A DNA stretch of 64,000 bases from Sphagnum compactum (Eukaryota > Bryophyta > Sphagnopsida > Sphagnales), in contig OZ234496.1 in assembly GCA_965153455.1 (NCBI GenBank), positions 1,364,001-1,428,000 of the forward strand, written 5' to 3'. Made by a program: the position numbers and the translations under genes. Under the pieces are notes generated by a model, which saw nothing but the letters and a program-made list of their open reading frames with translations, ran no database searches and was not told where the DNA came from. Shown piece after piece: positions 20,655 through 33,852 of the stretch; the stretch's first letter is position 1, and each line of letters begins with the position of its first letter.

Positions 20655-20850
20655 ATGTTTTGAAAGTGATAATTATTGGTTCAAAACTAACTAAATAAAT
20701 AAATAAATAAAGGAAAAATCAGAGAACCAGAGATAGATAAAAAAACAAAAGGACCAAATGTTTTGAAGTGATAATTATTGGGTTCAAAAATAAATAAATA
20801 AATAAATAAATAAAAGAAAAACACCAAGCAAGGGAACATGAGAAGGAAAA
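20655..20850. repeat. ~100-bp tandem duplication
   Basis: Copies starting CAAATGTTTTGAAAGTGATA (20652) and CAAATGTTTTGAAGTGATAA (20756) each run through an AAAT microsatellite. Confidence 0.8.
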
Positions 20851-23800
20851 AAAAAGTAAGGAGCCAAGTAAGTCGTGTATGTATGAAAAGTGGAATAGAT
20901 TATAGTACATGGACACCCGAAGGACCAAAAGGATGAGTGTGTGAACACATTAAAGGAACCCTAAACCTTCCTTTTCTAGGCTTAATATTGTCACTAAGGA
21001 CCCTTGCTACCATACTGACTTACATCTTGGCCCTACCTACCAACTATTTGCCAGTCCCCCTACCTACTTACTTGCCTTCTTTTTTTTCTTTTTTTTTGCC
21101 CTAAACTTCTACCTCTTGATAAAACCTTTTATTTTTTCCTAGCTAAATTTTTATTCTTTCATAACATTTTATATTTTCCTAGTTAAAACGTGAGCTCGCA
21201 ACACAACCTCTATCTTTACATACTTTTATCTCTTGACAAAACTTTTATATTTTCATGATTAAACTTTTTTTTTTGGCCAAACGCTCTGTTTCCATGGCAA
21301 ATAAAGCATGAGAAATGGGAAAAAATAATAATTTATGCAACTTAAAAAAAACAAATAAATGAAATATGTCTACAATAAATCAATTGATTTGTCATGGTAA
21401 AGAGTCAAAACGGCGCACACAACGTACTCGAGCTTTGACTCAATGTCCTCAAAAGCAGGGAGTATGCCTACGTATTTCAACAGACAAAACCTCTATATCT
21501 TTATGCCTAAAATTTTATCTTTTAATAAAACCTCTATCTTTTTTTAACTAACTATCTACCTTTCAAATTAAACATCTTTATTTCTTAGCTAAACCTCTAA
21601 CTTTTGACAAAACTTCTATCTCTTATTGGCTAAACCTGTACCTGTTAGCAAAACCTTTCAACCTTCTGGCTAAACCTCTACCTGTTAGCCAAAATTTTCA
21701 ACCTTCTAACTAAACTTCAACTTCTTAACAAAACCTCTCTACTTCCTAATTAAACTTCTAATTGTTGGCAAACTTATGCATTAACCCCCCTACCTACCTA
21801 ACTACCCACCCACCTACATACCCACTTACTACAATTTATTTATTTATTCATTTAGATATGTTTGTATAATTCTTGGGCTTTATGGCATTTACCATTAAAA
21901 TTATTTAGGGTTTTATGTTTTTTCTAGGTTGATTAGCTTTAAACTTTAAGGTTAATTTTTTCATTCATTAGTTTTTTTCATTTGAATAACTTTTAAATTC
22001 AAAGCATAATCGACTGTTGGAAAACTCTTTTGTTTTCCATTTGTATGATCTACCATGGGATGTGGATATTGCATTTTTAGATTGGTTTTGTACAATGTAA
22101 TACCCACACATGAAGACTTATGAAAACCACATTGTCTTAGTTAAAAGTAATTGGGTGATAACCCAATTCAAAAATGTAATACCTGCATCAATCTCAAATC
22201 ACCAAGTTTAAAATGGTTTGGGGTTCCCAAGACTAGCACCTATTTTTGTAACCCACATGCGAATATTGCACTAAAGTAATGGCTTTGTCCCCCATTTTTA
22301 ATTCATGGTTGTTAGTTGAAAACATAGTCCCAAAATGCAATACCTACATCCCCTCCAATTGGGCTTTGGAAGGATGGTAATAAACTAGCATTTATTTCAT
22401 CACATGTATGTGGGTATTGCAATTTTTTTTATAGGAGCATCACCTGAATTTCTACAAATCATCTTTGAATTCTAGTAACAATAGAGCAACATACAAGGAA
22501 TTGTTTGGGTCTTCGCAAATCAACCTTTGTAACATTTGGTTTTGTTTGAGTTTTTGACCCTTCTATTTTGGGGGGCCATAACTTTCTCAATTCTAATTCG
22601 TTTTTGATGATTTTTAGTGCGCTAAATGCACCAATAGGAAGGGTTCAATTTTTTTTTTTGATTCCAAAAATAATGGAACCCTCCCCTTGGATTTAGCTTG
22701 CCCTATAATGTTCGGTCACTGACTGGTCTACCTTCTAGGGGGAATAAGAAAATGGCTTCTGAGAAATAATAGGAATGATATTTCAACTATTTGAGTAGAT
22801 TCAACAATGTATTTTGATTGATGTATTATTATGGCAATGGGGTGTCCTTGTTACATAACATTTTGGTGTGCTTGTTTTAGCTATTGGGTACTTGATACTT
22901 AAGCGGATGGTAAGAACACTGGGTGAAAACAAGATAAAATATAAACATAAAAAATGAAAATTGCAATGTAAACATTGATGAATATGTAAAAAAATCAATT
23001 GATTTGTGAAAAAATACCTTTTTTTACACACTCATTTTTGACTATTGTTGTTAATAATTAAAAATTTTGAATGGATGAAATCATGGTTTAATAGGTTACT
23101 TTGACACTCATGGATTTTCAATTTCAATTTTTGTGAATTTTTTAAATACACACATGAAATACTTTAAATTTCTTGGGGAGTACAAAGAAATTAAGGCATT
23201 GATGTTGATATCTTCAATATTGAAGGCATTGAATGTTTTGATGATGTTTGACATCATTTTCACTTAATATGTTTTCTTTTTTGAAATTGTCTTCAAGTCT
23301 TTAAATTGGCACATTGTTTTGGGAATATTATTTTGGGTATTTTTATAAGTCAAAATGTATTGAAAGGAATCATTATAAAATGTTAAATGAAGGATGGAGT
23401 GCATGATGAACCTCGAAATCTAATGTTTTAAAAATATTTTCTCAACATCATAAGCCTTTAATATTAAAAACTATGCCAAGTCTACATTTTATTAACTTTT
23501 CAAGTAGATAGAGCACAAAGTAAATTCTATACCTACTTTATCTTGCCCTCATTGGTCTTTGCCACCATTTTACAAATTGTGTTAAACAAGCTCATGGGGT
23601 GCCAATATTTAATGTTGGTCATTTTGTTTTTTCTTTAGGTGAAACAAATTGTATTGGATTGATGATATGGTATTGTTGCCTTCTTAGATGGCATGTCAAT
23701 AAATAGTCTAAATAAATCGGAACCCATTGTGTTTCAAAGTTCGATGGTGCAAATTCCATATTTTCATATTGTTTTGCCTATTTACAAATCTCTTGATGAG

Positions 23801-24799
23801 CTCTTTGAATAAATTCGCTTGGATAAACTTGTTCCTAAACCATTTGTTGGGTATGAGAAAGATGCCATGTATCGAATGGACTAATATCATAATGTTTATA
23901 AATCAATAATTTTATTTGACACCACCTTTAACAATAATGGTGGATTTTAATTATTTAAACTAAAATATTGGTTATAGATGTTATGCACACATGTTCAACA
24001 CATATAAGACATGAAAATCTATGATTTAATAAATTTTCTAATTATATATTTGAATTTTTGAAAATGAACTTTCAATATGTACAAAGTCCCATGGCTTCTC
24101 TTGTCTTCCCCACTGTTTTTCCTACCATCATTGTCACCTTCCCTACCATCTATTGGCCTTTTTCACCATATTTGTTGTCTTGGCATTATCCATGTCATGT
24201 TTGTCATCTCCCACTATCTCCCATTAGCATCCAAACTAGATGTTGGATGTTTGCAATCTTATTTACTCAGATTAAATCAAAAAGTTACTAGGACAACCCA
24301 AATGGAAACATTGTAGAGGTTGATTGTGGCTTGTAAGCTTGACCATCTCTTTTGGTGACCTTTCACATGAAAGCATTTGTTATCATATAGTTGAACTACA
24401 TATTTTTATAACCATGAAGTTGCCCAATAATAGGGGTGTGTTCCTCCAACACAATTTCTTGTCAAGTCCAATTGTAGATTTGTTTGCCAAACAAGTATCT
24501 ATGATATCATAGATTCAAAAACTTGAAATTTCATGAAATAAACACCCCCACACTAGTCCAATGGCATTGGTGGGAACTTGACAAAAGTATAAATCTTCGA
24601 AACATAGGGTGACCATGCTAGTTCCTCTTCACTTAAACTTGGGGATGACTCATATTCCCAACTCTCACTTTAGTAATGGAATTGGGGTGTCTTTGAAATT
24701 TCCTCAATATTCCCACTATGTTCCCCAAGTTTTCAATGTGTTTTCCAACATGTTCCCAATAGCTTTTCATTTATCCCATACCTTTTGGTTTAAGATCTA
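20851..24799. other. AT-rich repeat-derived intergenic DNA
   Basis: No gene is supported. At 21100-21780 a degenerate ~23-bp motif (CTAAACCTCTACCTGTTAGC-like, alternating with GACAAAAC) is repeated many times, followed by a CCTA tetranucleotide tract at 21785-21835. A segment at 22548-22720 (GGGGGGCCATAACTTTCTCA-type) is repeated in diverged form at 26466-26640, which is typical of old dispersed elements. Frames at 22801-24512 are AT-driven and not protein-like. Confidence 0.5.
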
Positions 24800-25510
24800 C
24801 TAGTGTGAACCCGATGCATAATGCACCCGTCGAGCTCCCCCCGCCCGGTCCTTCCCATTGCCCACTCCGGTTCTTTACCCCGTTGACCCCCCCCCCTCCT
24901 TCGCATTTTCCACTCCGATTCTTTAACTCGTTGATCCCCCCCCCCGTTCCCCTGTTATATATAATTAACTTCTCGCCCCGTGCATGTTCACTCCACATCA
25001 ATCAATCAAATTGTCTACCTACCTAAGTAGCCACTTGGGTAGGTAGATAGATCTCTTTTCACATTTGATCAATGTGTGGTTTTTTTTCCAATGGACATAA
25101 TAATAGAGGGTTGAAATTCAGTTACCAATAAATGATAAAATTATTTATTAAATTAATCAAATTTGAAATGATAATAAGGCCATGCAAGTAAGTTATTAAT
25201 AATCGACTTGATGCCTGGGCTGATAACCGGATCAGCCTAAAACTCTAAATGTGTTTATGATAGAAAATAGGAAAAAAAAAGAAAAAAGAAAAAAAAAGAA
25301 AGAAGAAAAACCTAGACAATATAACTTACCCTACGATGGCAATATAACCGGCGGTTTTCAAGTCAAGTATTTGAGAACTGACCTTTATGCATAATCGGTC
25401 CTGGCCCCCCCCCCCCCCCCGCTGGCGGACAGAATGCAAAGGCCGATTCTGCAGCAGAATTGTCGTGTCAGACAGACGCACGCACAGACTAACTGAATTA
25501 ATATATAAGA
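24800..25510 (-). mobile_element. Short non-autonomous Helitron, both ends present
   Basis: On the minus strand the element starts TCTTATATATTAATTCAG at 25510, preceded by A, and ends with hairpin CGGGTGCATTATGCATCGG (24811-24829), then GTTCACA and CTAG (24803-24800), followed by T. A|T insertion, 5' TC, a 3' hairpin and CTRR are the standard Helitron hallmarks, and all are met in 711 bp. It has no coding capacity. The interior holds two imperfect copies of a CCACTCCGRTTCTTTAMYCC segment with poly-C tails and an 18-base C run near 25410. The first ~75 bp also occur at 58803. Confidence 0.75.
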
Positions 25511-28500
25511 TTCGTGTAACCTAATTAAGTAGCCCAAAGGAAGAGGTTACAACCAATGTCGGGTGTTCCTTGTTTTTTTGTGAGAACTGTTAGTTTCGAT
25601 TTAGGAAAGATAATTTGGGCTCTACATTGTTGTGCACTACCAATGATGATCAACTTTTATTTTTCCTTATGTTTTCATACTTTCCAATAAGTCGTCATTA
25701 TTTATGTCAATGTCAAATTAAATTTAAATTAACGTACATTTTCATGAACACCAAAAGACACATGTTAAGTTTTTTCCATGTCCATGTTGGTGGGTAGGGA
25801 AAATGGGTGTAGTTATAAAATGGAGGTAGCTATTACTGAAAGAATGAAGTAGTTAGGTTTGAAAATGAGGTAGTTGTTTTGGAATTGTCTTGAGAAATGT
25901 CCGAAGATGACCAATATGATAAAAATTGTTTCTGGAAATGTTCAAAGATGATCATATGATAGATTCCAAAAAATCACCAATATACTAGTTCCTCAAAATC
26001 ATTCATCCTTGGAATTTAAGAGCCAACTCGGTTCTTTTGATTATTAATTTTTCATTTTAGAGAATTGGTTAGGGTATCAATTTGTATGTAACATATAAAT
26101 CTATTCAATTCTCATGAAAATGGTTCTTGATAATGTGGAAACCATTCCTTTTCAAAGGCGATTTTCCACGACTAGACATCAAAATTATTTAATATATATT
26201 TTTAAAAAATCTAATTTTTCAATAAAAAAATAATTATTACAGATTTGTAATGAAATTCAAGGATGAAACAATTCTTTTCTCAGACCCCTTTTATTTCCAA
26301 ATTTCATAATTGCTTCATCTCTTGTTTGTTTTAAGTGATCTAAAGTGCCATGGGAGCGCCAATTTAAGCTTTACAAAGATCTTTGAACACCAAAGACAAT
26401 GAAACAATGTCCAAGGAACATATGATTGTTTGGTTCCAGATTTTCCAAGTGTTTTCAAATTATTAATTTTGGACTTTTTGACCTTCCTACTTTTGAGGGA
26501 CCATAATTTTCTCATTTCTGATTGATTTCTGACAATTGTTAGTGCCTTGGATGCATCAAAACAAGAGATTTAATTCTTCTTTGGACACCATAAACAAAGA
26601 ATCCCTCCCTTGGTATTTGGCCTCCTCTAAATCACTAAATGTACATACAAACATGAAAACAAAACCAAAAAAAGAGAGTTAATGTTTCCTTAGAAAAAGG
26701 GAGGGGGAGAAAAGAGAAAAAAATTGTTTCACTTTAAACCACCCAACTTTTAGAAGAATCGTTTTGTCTAAGAACTTCTAAAAAGTGCAAGACCTTGAAT
26801 ACCCCCCAAATTCAAAATAAAACAATCACTTGATTGTATTTTTTTGTTTTTTGTTATTCCAAATGTGTCCCATTAACTCTCAATGTGTTCCCAAAAGGTT
26901 CCCAATACCACCATACTTTTATCTCATATGCTTTGATCAAAGTTGAACTTTCATGTATATTAATTATAATGGCCAAAGGGAAGCACCTTTTTGCTTATAT
27001 GGGGGAGTGCCCAATGTTTCAAAAGAAATTATGATGGGCCAATCATAGTGCCTCCTTTTAAAATAAATAAAAAAACTTTAGGCACAACCCTCAACTAATT
27101 AAGCATGAATATACACCCATGCTCACATGAGACCCTTCTTTTGTTGAATGATTTTCACCATCAATTCCAATGCCACTAGTTAGATAAGGTATAATCAACA
27201 TATTTTTGCCAAGGGTCACAACTATTGTAATTAATACCTTTTTAAGTTTGACACTTGGTTGACAAATAATTTATTTTTATTTTTCATAAATCCTTTTCAG
27301 TAGTAAAAATAGTAATTTATGAAATTTTTTGCAATGAATATAAGGAACTTCTTTGGCAGGTTTTCGAAACTTTGAATCTTTAACATAATGAAACCTTTTC
27401 CAACAATTTTTATTACTACATTTTAGCAAAATTGGGGCGACATAAAGTTCCACCAAATTATAGGACAAAGAAATGTTGTCAATTATTGGATACTCACTCT
27501 CCAATGGTGCATTGGCTTGAAATAAGAAGCTCCTCAATTTTCATCAAATTTTTTGTAGTTTTCTCTCGCATGTAATTTCTTTAATTTTCAGCATTTCAAA
27601 CAAATAATTTCTGAAAAAATTCGACATTTTCAGAAATAATTTAATTACTTCCAAACCCAAAAACATATTATGGTACCGTTCCTAAATTTCAGTAGTTAAT
27701 GTGCGACATTTATCCCAAAAAAGATTTGTACTCTTGATCCAATTCCAAATTGGTTTATGTGATATGACCTATAAAGGACCTCCCTTTACCATCTCAAACC
27801 CGGTTCATAATAATTAAGTGATTTCACGAGTTGTTCAATATGATTATGACAAATTACTTTTTGAATAGTAATATGTGAACAATGTTGGAAGCCAAAAAAT
27901 GTTTTTTTTTTTTTGGTGTATTTTTGCATGTGGCAACAATTTGTAGAAAAACACATGTGAATTGTACAAAAGGTTTTTTTTGGAATTTTTTTTGCATAAG
28001 TCACAATATTTAGAGGGAAAAACAATCATATTATGCCACATTTAGACACAAAGTTCATGGAGGTTGCTAGAACAAAGTGATATTCTAAGAAAAAAATACT
28101 CTCCTAACTTTGCTCTATGAACTACTTGTGCCACATGAATTGAGATTCTCATGAGCCTCTAGAAATAAAAAAAACAAGAATGGATCCAGTCCCAATAGAG
28201 ACCTTGAGATTCAACTACAATGTGCACACATGTGGAAAATGGTTATAGCTTCACATTAGAATATTAGGGCTTTTTGGGTTAAGTGATATAAATTGCAAAA
28301 AGTTTATAACTATGAAGACATTTTGAATCAAATACCTTTTAGTTTATATTATAAGTGTTTCAATCACATGCATAAATGCTTCGGTCACACATACAAATGC
28401 TCATTTCATGTCTAAATGTTATGGGCACACATGAATTTTTTTTTTCCATTTTTTTTTATTGTTCATAGGATGTTTTGGTCACTATCATGAATTGACTTAA

Positions 28501-30480
28501 TTAATCAGTTTCCATTTTATTCACATGTGCATAAATGTTTTACTCACATGCATAATACCTATGGTTGCATGTACGAGTGTTTCAATCACACATGCATAAA
28601 GGTTTTGGTTGCACTTTACCATTAAAATTACCTTTTCAATGACTTGTATAATGCTTTTGGTTGGACATTAAAACTTTGAAAAATATCTTTCATTTAAATG
28701 AAAAAAATTAATCACACATGCATTTCTTTCAATCAGATGGAGAATTGTTTATTCACCATTTTCGGGGTTTGATTCATTTATGTATTCTTTTTGCATGGAG
28801 ATTGATTTGTGGCTTGTTGATTACATTCAACAAGTCCATTTGGGTGTTCTTGTAACTTGATGTGTAACTTGAATACACAATTACTTAGGTAATTGTTTAA
28901 AGGGGTAAGTTGAGTGGTAGGATTCCATAAATTGGTCATGGTGCATTGACTTATGTCATGTGCACCATGTGATATTGTTCCTTGTGATTAATTGTGGAAT
29001 CACATGGGGAACCATGTGATATTGTTCCTTGTGATTAATTGAGGAATCACATGGGGAACCATGTGATATTGTTCCTCGTGATTAATTATGATATTGTTTC
29101 CTTGTGATATTGTTTCCTTTTGATTATTTGGGGAACCTTGTGGTGGATAAGCTTTAAGAAGTTTCTTGACTTGTTTCCTTTTGGTTAGTATTTAAGGGGG
29201 TGTTTGTGACCTTGCAAAAACACCTTCACTTGTACAAAGTTATGGTATGAATGCAAAATTTGTGAGAATTGAAGTTTTGATTTTGAAAGGCTTTTGGTTT
29301 TGAATGGTTTTGTTGTTGTTTGTGTTTAATTCATGGTAGGAGAATAGTGAAGCTTGCATAGTCAATAGAAGGGTGAAAGAATAATTTTGCAACCAAGAAC
29401 ATAAATTTCATAGCTATGTAGTAATCATACATAGTTTCGGTCCTAAACCCATTCGTGCTGTACATTCTCACTCAAGTTTGTTTTGCCAACACTATCAAAT
29501 GCTTAAACCTCTTGCCTACACAATTGCTATAAACTTCTCATTGACAATACAATGATGCTTAAGTCCGTTTGGCCATTCTCGCTCAAGTTCGTTCTCCTCA
29601 CAACATCAAATGCTCAAACCTCATGCCTCTCCTACCTTTATGATTGAGTTCCCCACAATGGGCAATGCCAACCAAAAGTTCACTAAACCTTATACCCTAA
29701 AGTGGTTAGTCGTAATTCTTCAACTTCTCATGAGCCATCAATTTCCTAACGGATGTTGAAAGTAGTTGATACATGCATTATTCATTCAATTGTTTAACTT
29801 TGCACCCAAGAAATAATAGATTAAACACTCAAAACACCCGTTACAATGGTTAATGAGTGCTTTTTGGATGAATATTATCTATAGATTCATATTGCATTTG
29901 TTCAAGGTGCTACTACGACATATTGGCAACATATTTGTGGAAGAAAATTAACCGTGTTCAAAATAAAAATTCATTTTTGACTCAAAAATTTGAAAATCAA
30001 AGGAGATGTTACATTAAGATTGGCTCCTATTAGCGTGTTTAGACCCATGTGCATTACATATTCACACAACACCTACACATTATCCACTAACATAAAATAT
30101 GTTGAATTACGTTTTATACAAATAATTAATCAATTGAAAATAATCTTTATAATGTCAGTACACATTATTTACAACATTTCTATACTAAATTGTAACAATA
30201 TTTAATGGATTTGAATTTTATTTATGTTTGCATCTTGAATTATAACACAAAAATATATGTGTAATTTGACAATTATTAATTTTCATTATAACATGGGTGA
30301 CTATTAATTTGACACAATAACACATTTACCCAAAATCGATATACCCAATACCCACCCAACATTGGTTCAATGTTTGTATACCTCTATCTAACTAATATAT
30401 ATTTTGAAAATTGATATTTGCTAGTACCCATCTGATATATAAATAATAATAATAATATAAATAAATAAATAAATAAATAA
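25511..30480. other. AT-rich intergenic DNA with decayed repeats
   Basis: No gene is supported. Features seen: the second copy of a dispersed repeat (26466-26640); a ~47-bp tandem repeat at 28960-29087; recurrent TCACACATGCATAAATG-type motifs at 28360-28620; two related segments at 29440-29630 (CATTCTCACTCAAGTTYGTT, CAAATGCTYAAACCTC); and an AAAT/AATA run at 30440-30480. Frames are short and AT-driven. Confidence 0.45.
28960..29087. repeat. 47-bp tandem repeat, ~2.7 copies
   Basis: The unit starts ACCATGTGATATTGTTCCTT and contains GTGATTAATTG and GAATCACATGGGGA. Copies are almost identical, so the duplication is young compared with the surrounding DNA. Confidence 0.9.
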
Positions 30481-30580
30481 TTGTTTTTTGCAAATTTTAG
30501 ATTTACTCTTCCTACTGGTTACCACTGACCAGGCTGATATTTATAAAATCAATAATATATCAAATCTCCCTTTGGTCCAG

Positions 30581-30890
30581 TTGTGGACAGATGTCCATGG
30601 TCGGATGGATGTACAGAGTTTCGAGATCCCAATAATTTACGGACATCACTTTGGGACGGAATTTGGGGACCTCGACTCTTATTCATTCCTCAGGTGCGCT
30701 GGGGTGCTTCTGGGTCGCTCGATGCGCTCGCGGTGCTTCTTCAGGAGGCTCTTCTGCTCAGCATCTTCGTCTATATGATTGCATACCTCTCGTTGGATCG
30801 CCTCATTCAAGGTGAAGGATGAGAGAGAGATGCCCCAATGCCACTTTCTAAAAAAAAAAATCACCACTTTCTGTGAAGATTTGCGTACTT
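30581..30890. other. GC-richer patch, possible leader or exon
   Basis: A GC-rich island in AT-rich DNA. On the minus strand a frame ends with E-A-I-Q-R-E-V-C-N-H-I-D-E-D and KKHRERIERPRSTPAHLRNE, a charged helical-looking peptide, but no start or splice sites could be fixed. It may be the end of a short first exon or part of the leader of the duplicated region that follows. Confidence 0.2.
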
Positions 30891-30894
30891 TCTG

Positions 30895-31125
30895 CGGATT
30901 TCCAATTGCCAGCTTCTAGGCCGCACATGCATTTTAGAAGTTTTGTGCAGGTCCGAGCTGCTTTCGTCTTCAATGTCTTGTTTTTCTTCTTCCTTCTAAA
31001 TCTCGGATTTCAAGTTACCAGCTTCTAGGCCGCACATGCATTTTAGAGGTTTTGTGCAGATTCGAGCTGCTTTCGTCTTCAATGTCTTGTTTTTCTTCTT
31101 CCTTCGAAACCCTAGAACGTCTGGT
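30895..31125 (+). repeat. 109-bp tandem duplication
   Basis: Two copies sharing CAGCTTCTAGGCCGCACATG, GAGCTGCTTTCGTCTTCAAT and GTTTTTCTTCTTCCTTC start near 30911 and 31020. The pyrimidine-rich character and an AAACCCTAGAACG tail suggest a duplicated gene leader. A 20-codon frame from ATG 31144 follows but has no supported continuation. Confidence 0.85.
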
Positions 31126-32079
31126 TAACCCTCTAGCGAAGGATATGACTGCTGTTATGGTGGGAAGATTCAGTTCTGCTAGTTTTGTGAATCGGGTTCT
31201 TTCCTAAGTCTCATTGCTATCCTTTTCTTCAGCTTCAGCTAGATGAATCCCACCTCATTTCCCTCCAGTATCCCGGACTCTGTGACTGCAGCATTTGCCT
31301 AGTTTTGCTACCTGATAGAGTACTTTCTTATTTGTTTATTGGTTGCATTCCACTTTAATCTAACAGAAACGCACTCTCCAGAATGGATTAAATTTTTTTC
31401 CTTTTCATTCTTTCCAAATCTTGTTTCAATAATTTGTGGGAGATCAATTGTAATTGCCATCTGGTTTTTAGGGTTTGAATCTATTTGCTTGCAGGATGTG
31501 GTTGCTCCAATTAGGGTTTCGAGTTCATGTAGTTTTCTCAGATGTTTAACTAGTGTTGAATCTGTTAGCTTAGCTTAGCATGGGGTTTTACATTTATAAC
31601 AATATTACCTGACAGAGAGGGATTTTTCAATCAGAAAGGGCTTTGAAGTTGTGGCTTGACTACTGCTTCTTCTTCTGCCATGTTTCATGTGCAGTTTTGC
31701 AGAGAATTATAGAGAGAATGAAAAGCTTCAGCATTGCTACTGAATGGAACAGCCATGATCATGTTTCTATTTGCTTGGTCCGAATGCTCTATCAGAATGT
31801 GTAAGAGGCTACATACAAACACAGAAATAAACTCTTGGCCTCTATGTTTGATGAATTTGACTTTGAAATGTTTTTCAATTTGATCATGAATGTTGTATCC
31901 AGCTGCATATTTTCTGGAATCAAATGGGTGCTTGTACCCCTCTGATTGTAGCTCTCACATGCTTTTTTCCCCCCTGCTCTACAAGTTTCAGTTCAAGCAT
32001 TTATTTGTGCAGCCAGCTCTACTTCTCTCACTGAAGTTTCTAATTGACTGAGTTCTTTCTACAAAGCTATTTTTCCTAC

Positions 32080-33050
32080 GGTCAATGACCTTTGGGTGTC
32101 AAAATGCAGAAAGGCAGATGTTCCTTGTGTTATGTATTGGATTCTCAATGACTCTACAGGAGTAGTGGAAGTAATAAAACAACTTGATTTTTCAAGATTG
32201 GAAGTTGATAAAACTTCTCCGCTCCTGTTGTGGTCTTTTGATTTCTCGACTGTATACACTAAAATTGACTTACTTGATCTAAAAGCTTGTATGAAAGTTC
32301 TGATCAATAAAGTGTTTCATTGGATGTTGAAGCGTCATCGTTTCAGGTTTTTGTTGGTTCAAAGATCTGCTTTGAACTTTAGGTTTTTGTGGCTGAATAA
32401 AGAAGAGATTCTGTTGAAAATCTTCATAGCTTTAAGGTTGTAGAGGCTTCAGATTTGATCTCTTGGTTGGATTTCTTGCTAGATAATTGTTTCCTCATTT
32501 TGGTCATTGTGCTCATGGACATGTATTGATATCCTGATGGGTACTAATTGTGCTGTCTATTTAGCTAATTTCTATCTCTATGAGTTTGATTTCCTAAAGT
32601 GTCTATTGAAGAATAACACATGTCCTGTTGTGCTTCATAGATTGCCCCTTGTTCATGGGTTTGTGGATGATTTTTTTTGTTCCTGATTTTCCAGACTTTG
32701 AGAATTTTACGTAACTGAACCAAGACTCTTTTGGTGGCGGCATATACCTGAAAACATATTGTGAGTTGAATTGTACTTCTAAAGGCTTCTCTTGTAATGT
32801 CTTGGATCTGGATGTGAAACAATGTCCTTCAGGCATATCCTGTGATATCTTTGACAAACATTCTCAATCAGAGTATTCAGGTATTGAAATGATTCACCTG
32901 CCTCATTTTCATTCCAATATCTCAGTTCCTGCTAAGTTGGGAGTTATTGATAGTCAAGTTTACAGGTTTTTTAGGCTTTGTAGTTGTAAAGAGTTCTTTG
33001 TCTCTCAGTTGGTCTGTCTTATTGTCTACCCTCTAAAGGCTACTCTCTAA
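32080..33050 (+). pseudogene. Penelope-like reverse transcriptase relic
   Basis: Three frames must be followed to read it. About 32150-32330 gives SRLEVDK, then WSFDFSTVYTKIDLLDLKAC and KVLINKVF, matching the first catalytic motif region (FDFSTLYT) of Penelope-like reverse transcriptases. About 32535-32670 gives MGTNCAVYLANFYLYEFDF and, after a frame shift or two, HGFVDDFF, with the catalytic Asp pair at 32665-32670. About 32760-33020 gives the thumb region (DLDVKQCPSGISCDIFDK, then MIHLPHFHSN). Stops and shifts break it throughout. No GIY-YIG endonuclease was found downstream. The I-P-M-G-T-N-C-A box is degraded to ILMGTNCA. Confidence 0.6.
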
Positions 33051-33852
33051 AGATTCTGTTAAAGAGGACTAGAGGGTTGCTCAATAAGGAAAAATTCCTT
33101 TTTGGAATCTCAGCATTTGGAGTATTCTGTTTATAGTCTTGAGTGGGGAGCTTCTTGTAAGCCCACTTGGTCCTTGTTCTTCTCTGCTGTCCTTTTCTGG
33201 GTGTTTTATTTATCCTGTCATATTTTTCTAGTTTTTGTTGTCTCCTTGTGTTGTTTGTTGCTAGCCAGTAGCATGGCTGAGTCTTCCCATTGCTTCTGGA
33301 TGTGCAGCAGAAACTCAGTATGCAGATTGGTGTTTTCACTGGCCTTTACCCACTGTAGGGAGCTGATGAATTCAGTGGGAAAGTTGTGATAGAGAAGTCA
33401 CTATACATGCTACTGTTGATGGTCCCTGAACAAGTGTCAGACTGGAATTGTTGTTCATACCACTTCTGTGTTTTATTTTGTTTTTTGTTTCTTGGTCCTT
33501 TGTTCTCTGTTTTGTCTTTCCTTCTTTGGAATTCTCTGTGGCTGGTTAAAGAAGTGTTAACCTCTCACATGAGAATGGAGATTTCGTGATTCTTATGAGA
33601 GGTATGTTTCGGTGCAAGCATTTAATGTTTATTATTCCTGCCGAGGCAATAGTGTCTTAATTGCCTTCATGAGCTCTGTAGTTTTGGGTCCACCTGCAAC
33701 TGGAGTCCTGTATAAGATTTTCCTTTTTTGTAATTGTCTTTGGTCAGCTTCTTGAGTGTTTGTTTAGAGTTGTAGTTATGTGTGTAACTTTCCTGGACTA
33801 GCCAGTGAGTGGGCAACTTTGCATCTCTTCTTCTTCTTGTGTTCTGGATGTG

